A DNA stretch of 43,493 nt from CG2-30-36-16 sp964372115. GTDB taxonomy: Bacteria; Bacteroidota; Ignavibacteria; Ignavibacteriales; Ignavibacteriaceae. Shown piece after piece: positions 16,972-25,265 of the stretch. Positions within the stretch are counted from its first letter, which is position 1; the number at the start of each line of letters is the position of its first letter. The stretch covers positions 1 to 43,493 of the forward strand of contig CAYJPN010000040.1 in assembly GCA_964372115.1 (NCBI GenBank). The letters are read 5' to 3'. A model generated the notes under the pieces. That model worked only from the letters and a program-made list of their open reading frames with translations, was not told the DNA's origin and did no database searches. Made by a program: the position numbers and the translations under genes.

Positions 16972-17936
16972 TGAAAAAGTTAATTATTTTTCCGGCAGTG
17001 TTCTTTTTACTATTAAACTCATGCAGCGAGGAGTTTAATCCCAAAACCGATTTTGAACAGCAGTATGCTTTGTATTCAATTATCAGTGGTGATACAACAT
17101 ACCAAACAGCGATAATATCAAAAAGTTATGATGTGCCCGGTTTTGATCCGGCAAATTATAATGGTAACCCATACTTAAATGGTGCGGATGTAACTATTAA
17201 ATATGATGGTATCGACTACAAATTAAAGGACACTCTTCTTGCGTCAGCCTCTAACGCTTACCCTACGAATGTTTATTACACAAACAACCTTTTGCCTGGC
17301 TCCTTCAAAGATATAGAAATTGAAGCTCTTCTGCCGGATGGAAAAATGTTGACCGCGAAAACCACAACACCAAAATCCGCCAACCTATCATTCAGCAGAA
17401 ACGCATTGAGTAGCGATACATATATTGAGAATAAATCGGAAGGATTAAATTTTTTGTGGGAGATACGGGGTTCCGATTTCGATGTAACTATGTATCTACC
17501 GTTCTTAAAAATTTATTATGTAATAAAAGACAACGGCACAGAAACCTTTAAAGACATTACTGTCCCTGTATCATATTTTCAGGACGGTGAAAAATATATT
17601 CCCCAATACCCGGTACTCAGCGCGTACAAAGAAGTGAATTTTGAAATGGATGCTATAACCCGAACGATGAATTTGATCGGTGTTGATATTGAAGATAAAA
17701 CAACAATCTATATAAAAGATGCATACCTCGAACTATTACTGCTCGATGAAAATCTTGCGCCATATTACCAGACTGTTGAAGCGTTTTTAGACGGGTACAC
17801 TATATTGCTCGATCAAATTGACTACACAAACGTAACGGGCGGAAGAGGAATTTTCGGAAGTTTCTTTAAACGGAAATGGCATTTAAATTTTAATCCGGAA
17901 TATGTACTCGGGTTCGGCTATAGGATTTACAAATGA
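16971..17936 (+). CDS. DUF4249-like lipoprotein partner of the TonB receptor
   Basis: A 321-residue probable lipoprotein. A hydrophobic leader ends with LLLNSC, so C18 is the likely lipidated cysteine. The body starts with YALYSIISGDTTYQTAIISKSYD and contains a GADVTIKYDG strand and an ALLPDGKMLTAKTTTPKS segment. This is the layout of DUF4249 proteins encoded next to CarboxypepD_reg TonB receptors. Translation is coupled to the receiving gene by a one-base TAATG overlap. It probably sits at the outer membrane as an accessory surface subunit. The family call rests on layout and context; the lipoprotein call is firmer. Confidence 0.72.
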   Translation: MKKLIIFPAVFFLLLNSCSEEFNPKTDFEQQYALYSIISGDTTYQTAIISKSYDVPGFDPANYNGNPYLNGADVTIKYDGIDYKLKDTLLASASNAYPTNVYYTNNLLPGSFKDIEIEALLPDGKMLTAKTTTPKSANLSFSRNALSSDTYIENKSEGLNFLWEIRGSDFDVTMYLPFLKIYYVIKDNGTETFKDITVPVSYFQDGEKYIPQYPVLSAYKEVNFEMDAITRTMNLIGVDIEDKTTIYIKDAYLELLLLDENLAPYYQTVEAFLDGYTILLDQIDYTNVTGGRGIFGSFFKRKWHLNFNPEYVLGFGYRIYK

Positions 17937-18052
17937 AAAGAATGTACAAAAGAATGTACAATGGCAGATTTGTGTTATGTCTTAATGATTGGAATTTAAC
18001 AGGGTGTGATAAAAGTAGCTTCATACCGATGATAAAAGAAATGCAATTCCCA

Positions 18053-18087
18053 AAATCATAAATCGCAAATCATAAATCATAAATTTC
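18053..18087 (+). repeat. Heptanucleotide tandem repeat upstream of alaS
   Basis: Successive 7-bp units AAATCAT, AAATCGC, AAATCAT, AAATCAT and a degenerate AAATTTC lie immediately before the promoter-like box of alaS. The unit length equals that of the CTGANNN heptads inside the T9SS domains, suggesting heptad repeats are a general feature of this genome. Confidence 0.75.
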
Positions 18088-18088
18088 T

Positions 18089-18096
18089 TATCTTTG
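18089..18096 (+). promoter_or_regulatory. Bacteroidota-type -7 promoter box for alaS
   Basis: TATCTTTG matches the TAnnTTTG consensus of Bacteroidota housekeeping promoters and sits 28 bp before the alaS ATG. I see no clear -33 TTTG/TTG; the heptad repeat occupies that position. Purine-rich AAGGAAAAT precedes the start codon. Confidence 0.45.
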
Positions 18097-18124
18097 CACC
18101 TCATAATTTATTGCCAAGGAAAAT

Positions 18125-20707
18125 ATGACTTCTAAAGAAATAAGACAGCAGTTTTTGGATTTTTTTGAAAGTAAGCAGCATAAAATAGTGCCGAGCGCAC
18201 CGGTTGTACCGTTTGACGACCCGACCCTGCTTTTTGCAAACGCCGGGATGAATCAATTTAAAGATGTGTTTCTCGCAACCGGTACACGCGATTATAAACG
18301 CGCTGCCGATACACAAAAATGTATTCGTGTTTCAGGTAAACACAACGATCTTGAAGAGGTCGGGCATGATACATATCATCATACATTTTTCGAGATGCTC
18401 GGCAACTGGTCATTCGGTGATTATTACAAAAAGGAAGCGATCTCGTGGGCGTGGGAACTTTTAACTGAGGTTTGGAAACTTCCAAAAGAAAGACTTTACG
18501 CCACCGTTTACCGCGCCGATGAAGAAGCTTTGGAGTTGTGGAAAACCGTTACCGATATAAAACACGCACACATACTTAAGTTTGATGAAAAAGATAATTT
18601 TTGGGAAATGGGTGAGACCGGTCCGTGCGGTCCATGCTCAGAAATTCATATAAATCTTAGCGACAACTTCGAAGATGCATCACTTGTAAACGCAGGTTCT
18701 CCGTTGTGTATTGAAATATGGAACCTCGTTTTTATTCAGTACAACCGTGACGAAAACGGCAAACTGCACGACCTCCCGGCAAAACATGTGGATACTGGAA
18801 TGGGCTTTGAACGCGTTTGCGCGGTTATGCAAAACAAAAAATCAAATTACGATACAGATGTGTTTATGCCGCTTTTAAATGAAATATCAAAAATAAGCGG
18901 AATAAAATATGGGAATGATGATAACGGTATTGCCATGCGCGTTATTGCCGACCATATACGCACTTTAACTTTTGCTATAGGTGACGGGGCTGTACCGGGC
19001 AACGAAGGACGCGGTTATGTACTGCGCAGAATTTTAAGAAGAGCGGCACGTTACGGTAGAAAATTGAATCTCAAAAAACCATTCTTCTACAAACTCGTGG
19101 ATATTTTAACATCAACAATGGGTGAAGTATTCCCTGAGATTGTTGAGAAGAAGGATTACATAAAAAAAGTAATTAAATCCGAAGAAGAAAGTTTTAACGC
19201 AACACTCGACCGCGGTATAGAATTGTTTGAAGTAATAACCGCACAGTTAAAAAAAGAAAACAAAAAAATAATTCCCGGCGAAGAAGTTTTTAAATTGTAT
19301 GATACTTTCGGTTTCCCGGTTGATTTAACAAATGTAATGGCGCAAGAACTTGGATTTACAATTGACGAAACCGGTTTTAACAAATTAATGGGTGAGCAAA
19401 AAACCCGCGCGCGCGAAGCCTCAAAAGATAAATTTGCTGCCTTGAGTATAAACGAAAATGATTTAACCGCTTTTGATATCGAAGACGAATTACCGACAGA
19501 ATTTGCTGGTTACGATGAGTTGTCTGCTACAGCTAAGGTAATTGGTGTAAAAGATGAAGATGGCATTGCGCTTGTTGTGCTTGATAAAACTCCTTTTTAT
19601 GTTGAAGCTGGCGGACAAATAGATGACCACGGCAAATTAACCGTTAGCGGAAAAACATTTGATGTGGTTGATGTATTAAAAATTAAAAATAAAGTTGTGC
19701 ATGTTGTTGACGGAGCTGCCGGTTTTATAAAGAAAAACGATGAAATAAAAATAGACGTCGATGCCGAACGAAGATGGGATATTATGCGTAACCATACCGC
19801 AACACATTTTCTTCACAAAGCATTAAGAACCGTTCTCGGTACACATGTTCAGCAGGCAGGTTCTTATGTTGGACCCGACAGACTCCGGTTTGACTTTACT
19901 CATTTTGCAAAGATGAGTGAGGATGAAGCGCTGCGTGTTGAAAAGATGGTAAACGAACAATTACGCAAAAACATTCAATTGGATCATCACCGCGCTATAC
20001 CGTTTGACGATGCAAAAAAAATGGGCGCGCTAATGTTCTTCGGCGATAAATACGGCGACAAAGTTAACGTTGTGCAGTTCGGCGATTTTACGCTTGAGTT
20101 TTGTGGCGGAACGCATGTAAATAATTCATCGCAAATTGGTTTGTTTAAAATAGTTAACGAAGCTTCAATTGCGAGCGGTGTAAGAAGAATTGAAGCTGTT
20201 ACCGGTGCGGGAACAGAAAATTATATTTACGAACAGCTTGAAAAAATTAAACAACAAGACGAAAAAGTAAACTTACTGCAGGATGAAAAACATCAACTCG
20301 AAAAAGAAATCGCCGTTTTAAAATTCAAAGCTAAACTCGGGCAAATTGATAACATCTTAAAAAATAAAGAAGAGTTAAACGGTTTTCCGGTTTACAAAGG
20401 CGATGTTGACGCAGATAATATGGACGAGTTAAAATCGTTCGGTGATGAACTGCGCAACCGGTTAAAAAGCGGTATCGGTGTTTTGTTTGCAAAAGTTGAA
20501 GACAAAGCAGGCATAATTGCTGTAATTACGGATGATCTTGTAAAAGATAAAAAACTTTCTGCAGGTAAAATTGTCGGCGACCTTGCAAAGATGGTTGGCG
20601 GCGGCGGCGGTGGACGACCTCATCTTGCAACAGCAGGCGGCAAAGATGTTGATGGAATACCGGCTGCGTTAGCAAGTGTTGAAGAGGTTATAAAAAAGTA
20701 TTTGTAA
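18125..20707 (+). CDS. alaS: Alanine--tRNA ligase
   Basis: An 860-residue class II aminoacyl-tRNA synthetase that charges tRNA-Ala. The N-terminal catalytic domain has PTLLFANAGMNQFKDVF, KCIRVSGKHNDLEEVG, TFFEMLGNWSFGDYYK and the GNEGRGYVLRRILRRA motif. The editing domain carries the zinc-binding HTATH (H557, H561) and CGGTH (C660, H664). The C-terminal DHHA1 region has a coiled coil and the glycine-rich LAKMVGGGGGGRPHLA segment. Length is normal for the family and all key residues are present. It is probably monocistronic or co-transcribed with radA 182 bp downstream. Confidence 0.98.
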   Translation: MTSKEIRQQFLDFFESKQHKIVPSAPVVPFDDPTLLFANAGMNQFKDVFLATGTRDYKRAADTQKCIRVSGKHNDLEEVGHDTYHHTFFEMLGNWSFGDYYKKEAISWAWELLTEVWKLPKERLYATVYRADEEALELWKTVTDIKHAHILKFDEKDNFWEMGETGPCGPCSEIHINLSDNFEDASLVNAGSPLCIEIWNLVFIQYNRDENGKLHDLPAKHVDTGMGFERVCAVMQNKKSNYDTDVFMPLLNEISKISGIKYGNDDNGIAMRVIADHIRTLTFAIGDGAVPGNEGRGYVLRRILRRAARYGRKLNLKKPFFYKLVDILTSTMGEVFPEIVEKKDYIKKVIKSEEESFNATLDRGIELFEVITAQLKKENKKIIPGEEVFKLYDTFGFPVDLTNVMAQELGFTIDETGFNKLMGEQKTRAREASKDKFAALSINENDLTAFDIEDELPTEFAGYDELSATAKVIGVKDEDGIALVVLDKTPFYVEAGGQIDDHGKLTVSGKTFDVVDVLKIKNKVVHVVDGAAGFIKKNDEIKIDVDAERRWDIMRNHTATHFLHKALRTVLGTHVQQAGSYVGPDRLRFDFTHFAKMSEDEALRVEKMVNEQLRKNIQLDHHRAIPFDDAKKMGALMFFGDKYGDKVNVVQFGDFTLEFCGGTHVNNSSQIGLFKIVNEASIASGVRRIEAVTGAGTENYIYEQLEKIKQQDEKVNLLQDEKHQLEKEIAVLKFKAKLGQIDNILKNKEELNGFPVYKGDVDADNMDELKSFGDELRNRLKSGIGVLFAKVEDKAGIIAVITDDLVKDKKLSAGKIVGDLAKMVGGGGGGRPHLATAGGKDVDGIPAALASVEEVIKKYL

Positions 20708-20776
20708 AAAATTGTTATCTGGTTTTTTTTGTTGAATTGTTGAGAAACGATAAAACCTTTTAACCATTCAGCAATA

Positions 20777-20819
20777 TAATTTTGGGCAGCCCTAAAAACA
20801 ATTTTAATTTTGGGCAGCC
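20777..20819 (+). promoter_or_regulatory. Duplicated promoter-like element upstream of radA
   Basis: The 15-bp sequence TAATTTTGGGCAGCC occurs twice, at 20777-20791 and 20805-20819. Each copy contains TAATTTTG, which fits the TAnnTTTG -7 consensus. The spacing is 28 bp, and the downstream copy ends about 70 bp before the radA start. They may be tandem promoters or an operator pair embedded in them. Confidence 0.4.
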
Positions 20820-20889
20820 TCTTTTTCTTTTAAATTCTTTCCCTTTTCAATTCAAAACATTAAGTTTGATAATAAATTTTCGATGGCAT

Positions 20890-22245
20890 ATGGCAAAACA
20901 AAAAATAAAATACGTCTGCTCAAACTGTAGTTTCGAATCGCCCAAGTGGCTCGGCAAATGTCCGGAGTGCGACATGTGGAATACCTTGACTGAAGAAATT
21001 GTTGAGACAGGGCAAAAGCGGCAACAGACATTTGACCATCCATTCAAAGCAGTAAAACTTAAAGACATAACCGCCGATGAAGAAGACAGAATAAAAACCG
21101 GCATAAATGAATTTGACAGGGTTCTCGGCGGCGGACTAATGCCCGGTTCCGTTGTACTGCTTGGCGGCGATCCCGGAATCGGAAAATCTACACTCGCGAT
21201 GCAGTCAGCCTCTCACATAAAAGAAACAGTTCTTTATGTTACCGGTGAAGAATCGTTAAAACAAATAAAACTGCGAGCCTCCAGGTTAAAGATAAGTTCA
21301 GAAAATTTTCATGTAATGGCAGAGACTGAACTCGGCACTATTCTGTCCGGAATTAATTCTCTATCACCCGCTGTTGTAATTATTGATTCCATACAAACAA
21401 TGTACAGATCGGAGTTAGATAACTCGCCCGGCACGGTAACACAAATACGCGAATGCACCGCCAGGTTGATGGAGCAGGCAAAACAAAATCATTTTGCGGT
21501 AATTATTGTCGGGCATGTAACAAAGGAAGGAATAATAGCGGGGCCCAAAATTCTCGAACATATTGTTGATACGGTTATTCAATTCGAAGGGGAGTCAAAA
21601 CATTCATTTAGAATTTTGCGAGCACAAAAAAACCGGTTCGGCAGCACAAACGAAATAGGGGTTTTTGAAATGCACGAAGATGGGTTGACCGAAGTTAAAA
21701 ATCCGAGCGAACTGTTTTTGAGCGAAAGAGGAACACAATCAACCGGATCTGTAGTTACTGCCAGTATGGAAGGTACACGTCCGATTTTGCTTGAAGTGCA
21801 GGCTCTTGTTACGCCGTCAAATTATGGAAACCCGCAGCGTGTAACAACCGGATTTGATTACAGAAGATTGTCAATACTTCTTGCAGTGCTCGAAAAAAGA
21901 GCGAACGCAAGACTATCGGCAGCAAATGTTTTTTTAAATATGGCTGGCGGTGTAAAAATTGATGAGCCGGCGGTTGACCTTGCAGTTTGTTCGGCAATAG
22001 TATCCAGTTTGTTTGATAAACCTGCTGATAAAAACAGCGTTATTATCGGTGAGGTTGGGCTTGGCGGTGAAGTGCGAAGTGTCGGGCATATTGAAAAGAG
22101 AATTCAGGAGGCTGAGAAACTCGGGTTTACAAGAATTATCATTCCGCAAAATAATTTAAAGGGTATAAAAATATCTTCCGGTATCGAAGTACGCGGCGCT
22201 TCACTGGTTACCGAAGCGATGAGGTTGATATTAACCACGTCTTAG
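20890..22245 (+). CDS. radA: DNA repair protein RadA
   Basis: A 451-residue RecA-like ATPase/branch-migration protein acting in recombinational repair. An N-terminal zinc finger uses C10, C13, C24 and C27. The Walker A motif GGDPGIGKS lies at about 92-100, and the family-specific KNRFG at 247-251. The C-terminal domain is Lon-protease-like (MAGGVKIDEPAVDLAV), without evidence of protease activity. The reading frame is open back to 20782, but the ATG at 20890 gives MAKQKIKYVCSNC, the expected family N-terminus and length, so I use that start. Two copies of a promoter-like repeat lie in the upstream gap. Confidence 0.97.
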   Translation: MAKQKIKYVCSNCSFESPKWLGKCPECDMWNTLTEEIVETGQKRQQTFDHPFKAVKLKDITADEEDRIKTGINEFDRVLGGGLMPGSVVLLGGDPGIGKSTLAMQSASHIKETVLYVTGEESLKQIKLRASRLKISSENFHVMAETELGTILSGINSLSPAVVIIDSIQTMYRSELDNSPGTVTQIRECTARLMEQAKQNHFAVIIVGHVTKEGIIAGPKILEHIVDTVIQFEGESKHSFRILRAQKNRFGSTNEIGVFEMHEDGLTEVKNPSELFLSERGTQSTGSVVTASMEGTRPILLEVQALVTPSNYGNPQRVTTGFDYRRLSILLAVLEKRANARLSAANVFLNMAGGVKIDEPAVDLAVCSAIVSSLFDKPADKNSVIIGEVGLGGEVRSVGHIEKRIQEAEKLGFTRIIIPQNNLKGIKISSGIEVRGASLVTEAMRLILTTS

Positions 22246-22334
22246 ACGCGCGGGTATATCCGGTTAACGAGTTGTGCTGATTGATTTTAAACCCGTTTCT
22301 TATTTTGTTTTAATAATTTTTAATATTATTTTGG

Positions 22335-22356
22335 CATGCGGTTTTCGGACCGCGTG
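22335..22356 (+). terminator. Hairpin between radA and the RRM gene
   Basis: CATGCGGT and ACCGCGTG pair as an 8-bp stem with one T-G wobble around the loop TTTCGG, followed by TTTT and, after AATTCA, seven more T residues. It lies 90 bp past the radA stop and 29 bp before the RRM start codon. It may terminate radA, or act as a structured leader or attenuator for the RNA-binding protein. Confidence 0.5.
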
Positions 22357-22384
22357 TTTTAATTCATTTTTTTGAGGTAAGTTA

Positions 22385-22639
22385 GTGAGTACCAAACTCT
22401 TCGTGGGGTCTCTCCCCTGGTCAGTAAGCGACGAACAACTTCAATCAGCTTTCGAAGCTCATGGACAAGTCGTTTCTGCCAAAGTTATCACCGATCGTGA
22501 GACCGGTAAATCCAGAGGTTTCGGTTTTGTAGAAATGGAAAACGAAACCGAAGCAAGTAGCGCAATCCAGGCTCTTAATGGTTCAGAGTTAAGCGGACGC
22601 AGTATTGTTGTCAGCGAAGCAAAACCGAAAAAGAAATAG
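22385..22639 (+). CDS. Small RRM-type RNA-binding protein
   Basis: An 84-residue single-domain RNA-binding protein. RNP2 is LFVGSL (5-10) and RNP1 is KSRGFGFV (42-49), with the expected aromatic residues, and the tail is basic (PKKK). It belongs to the glycine-poor bacterial Rbp group, many of which are cold-inducible and thought to act as RNA chaperones. The start is GTG, preceded by TTTGAGGTAA as ribosome-binding site; the encoded STKLFVGSLPW N-terminus is canonical. A hairpin precedes it and a strong terminator follows, so it can be a single-gene transcript. Confidence 0.93.
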   Translation: MSTKLFVGSLPWSVSDEQLQSAFEAHGQVVSAKVITDRETGKSRGFGFVEMENETEASSAIQALNGSELSGRSIVVSEAKPKKK

Positions 22640-22665
22640 GAAATTGTTAAAAACTTGTTTTTCTG

Positions 22666-22687
22666 AAAGCGCTCTTATGAGCGCTTT
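22666..22687 (+). terminator. Rho-independent terminator of the RRM gene
   Basis: AAAGCGCTC pairs perfectly with GAGCGCTTT around a TTAT loop and runs into TTTTTAGTTTT, 26 bp after the stop codon. Being symmetric with A/T flanks, it could also serve the convergent DUF5686 gene. Confidence 0.85.
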
Positions 22688-22735
22688 TTAGTTTTAAATA
22701 AAAATTGAAACTTCGTTTGTCGTTGTTTTTTTTTG

Positions 22736-25159
22736 TTAAAACAGAAGTTGAGAATTAATCCCGAACCTGAAATTGTTTTTATCAAAATGATTTAACTTCC
22801 AGCTAAACTCAAATGTCATTGGAAATAAAACATGCCCGATACTAAAACCCGCTTCGAAAAATGGGTTTTTGAATGTAACGGTTTTAACCGGCATAAGCGC
22901 TCTACTTTTATCACTCACATCGGAATACGCTGCGTTTACATATGTATTTACCTGGAGCTCGAGATCTTTTAATATCGGAACCCGTAACCACCTAAAAATG
23001 TTGTCTCCCCATAAGTGGTCGAGATTAACCATAATTACCCTGTCCCCAATAACTTCATTCAAGCCAAGCGTACGAAAAGTATTTCGTTGACCGGTAAAAT
23101 CAATATTGCCGGGAAGTGCGTATTGCATTTGAAACGGAAGCGAGCCGTTATTATAGATTCCATGAATACTAAAATTCAACGAAGTACTTCCGAATGAATT
23201 TATTCTACCGCGAACAGAGCTTTCATAAGTCGTAAAATCAGTTTGATTTTTTAACATATTTTTATCGGCAAAAGTAACTTTTCCATTTAATAGAATATAA
23301 GAATTTGCAAGACCGATGCGTCTTCTAAAATATCCGTCCTCAATAAACTTTCTAAAGTCAATAGAAAATCCGGCGGTAATTGCTCTTACAGTTGTTTCGG
23401 TTACCGGCAAATTACTTTTGAATTTTTCATTTTTTTGGAAGAATGAAAAATCGGTATTTTTATACGCTGTACGATCTGTGCGGTTAATAAAACCGCCGTT
23501 TAATTTTAGTATCGGAGAAACATCGGCAGACAAATTTAAATCGAACCCGGTCGAGTAATAATAATCACTAAATTCATATTTAGATAATAATGAAAGGAGA
23601 GATGAAAAAAATTCACCGTAAGATTTTGACTCATCGAATAACACATTTAATTTTTTGTAAGCGTTTACTTCAAGCCGGGTTGTTCTATAATCGCCAAACA
23701 GGTACCTGCCGCCGAAATCCAATTTAAATCTTTTATCCGCAAACCCGTAATTAGTCATTAGTGAAGAATTAAACCGCTGGTTAAATAAATCATAAGTGAA
23801 GAATCCAAAATCAACTGTATGCCCTTCCACACGGTTAAAATGGTACATAGACAACGGAGCGCTTGTTGCTAAATGATCGGAAAAATTCATTCGTGTTGAA
23901 AGAATAGAAAAATCATCCCAGAATGCGAACGGTAATTTTTTAACGCTGTCAATTCGCGCATATGCAATCGACTCTTCATTTGTCCCCGGAATTGTTTGTG
24001 TCTCCGCCCAATAAATCGAATCCTTTTCATCTGCACCGGGAAGCACTTTAATAACTACCTCATCAAAAAAGTTTTTACTTAACCCGTTGTTTATATTATA
24101 ATCATACAAAATAGTATTAAGATCAAAAATTATTTCGGCAAGCCCGAGAAGGTTCGCATGTACATACATTCTATAATCGGCAGGCATAAAAATATTGTTG
24201 TAATCGTTAAACTGCTGGTAAACGTTAAGAGTATCAAAAATACCGCCTATGTTTGCTGCACGGTTTAAGTGAAGATCAACTTTTATCAAATCGAATGTGG
24301 AATCGACAATAAATATGTTGCCCGTAAAACCGGGGTTGCTTTTATAATCGGGAGCGAGATAAATCTGGTAAACTATTTTATTATCTAAAGCAAGTGTTTT
24401 TACTATAAAGTAGTAATAGTAGTCAAGTGCATCGTCTGCAATAGGACCGGGTAATTCTTTACCGAAAAAATTTATTTCTTCATTATAAAAATTTTGAATT
24501 ATTCTGCCGCCTGTAAAAATGTTAATTGCGGAAGGAATATTGGCAGATTGTTTCCGGGCATTTATAATTTCTTTATAGTTATCCGGCTCTAAAAAATATC
24601 CTTCGCTTTCGTTTTCAATAATAGCATTAATTTTTAAAGCCGCAGAATCTTCTCCGCCACCGAGTCCAACACTTACACTCTGATTCCCGGCGCCGACATC
24701 GCCATCGGTCCAAACAACACCTTTAGTATAAGCTTTAAAAGTATAATCTTTTAAAAGTTTATTTCGTTCATTTTTTCTTTTTATTGCTTTACGAATTATT
24801 TCGAGCGCGGGGTTTTCGCCCGGGAGAACAGTTATTTCGGGGAGATTAATTTTTGTTTGCTGCAGTTTAAAGTTTATTCCGGTTAAGTTTTTATCAAGGG
24901 TTACTACAACAGTATCCGAAATATAACCGATAAAAGAAACTATGAGTGTATGTTCCCCGGAAGGCAGCTTTAATTCAAATTCGCCGAGTTTATTTGCCGA
25001 CGTTCCCAGGGTTGTGCCGGCAACACGTACATTTGCAAAAATAAGAGGAACGAAGGTTTCGGCGTCTTTTACGTTTCCGCGAACAAAATAATCCTGCGCG
25101 GCGGTATTTGCTTGAAAAAAGAAAATTAGCAGAATAAATAATGAAATTACGCTTTTCAT
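22736..25159 (-). CDS. DUF5686 outer-membrane protein with CarboxypepD_reg domain
   Basis: An 807-residue probable outer-membrane protein. From the ATG at 25159 the signal peptide MKSVISLFILL..FFQANTAAQ is immediate; the frame is open upstream to 25282, but that extension lacks a plausible leader. A carboxypeptidase-regulatory-like beta-sandwich lies at about 24-110 (GNVKDAETFVPLIFANVRV, GEFELKLPSG, SFIGYISDTV). Then comes the DUF5686 region, with NPALEIIRKAIKRKNERN and a C-terminal aromatic barrel-like region. Family function is unknown; members resemble TonB receptors but lack a recognisable plug. It lies 106 bp downstream of the propeller kinase and may share its transcript. Confidence 0.82.
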   Translation of the reverse strand: MKSVISLFILLIFFFQANTAAQDYFVRGNVKDAETFVPLIFANVRVAGTTLGTSANKLGEFELKLPSGEHTLIVSFIGYISDTVVVTLDKNLTGINFKLQQTKINLPEITVLPGENPALEIIRKAIKRKNERNKLLKDYTFKAYTKGVVWTDGDVGAGNQSVSVGLGGGEDSAALKINAIIENESEGYFLEPDNYKEIINARKQSANIPSAINIFTGGRIIQNFYNEEINFFGKELPGPIADDALDYYYYFIVKTLALDNKIVYQIYLAPDYKSNPGFTGNIFIVDSTFDLIKVDLHLNRAANIGGIFDTLNVYQQFNDYNNIFMPADYRMYVHANLLGLAEIIFDLNTILYDYNINNGLSKNFFDEVVIKVLPGADEKDSIYWAETQTIPGTNEESIAYARIDSVKKLPFAFWDDFSILSTRMNFSDHLATSAPLSMYHFNRVEGHTVDFGFFTYDLFNQRFNSSLMTNYGFADKRFKLDFGGRYLFGDYRTTRLEVNAYKKLNVLFDESKSYGEFFSSLLSLLSKYEFSDYYYSTGFDLNLSADVSPILKLNGGFINRTDRTAYKNTDFSFFQKNEKFKSNLPVTETTVRAITAGFSIDFRKFIEDGYFRRRIGLANSYILLNGKVTFADKNMLKNQTDFTTYESSVRGRINSFGSTSLNFSIHGIYNNGSLPFQMQYALPGNIDFTGQRNTFRTLGLNEVIGDRVIMVNLDHLWGDNIFRWLRVPILKDLELQVNTYVNAAYSDVSDKSRALMPVKTVTFKNPFFEAGFSIGHVLFPMTFEFSWKLNHFDKNNFRFGINSQLLF

Positions 25160-25265
25160 ATTTGCCCAAATTATTTTGAAAATTTTGAGACAAAAATAAT
25201 TAAAGGTTGGATTTATAAAAAGAGAGATAAAGATGGGCGGGGAAATAATATTTTGTGCGGTAAAA

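Noticed and set aside
11348..17936. Polysaccharide-utilisation locus (propeller kinase next to TonB receptor)
   Set aside because: There is no SusD homologue and no glycoside hydrolase, and the TonB partner is DUF4249-like, so a PUL is not supported.
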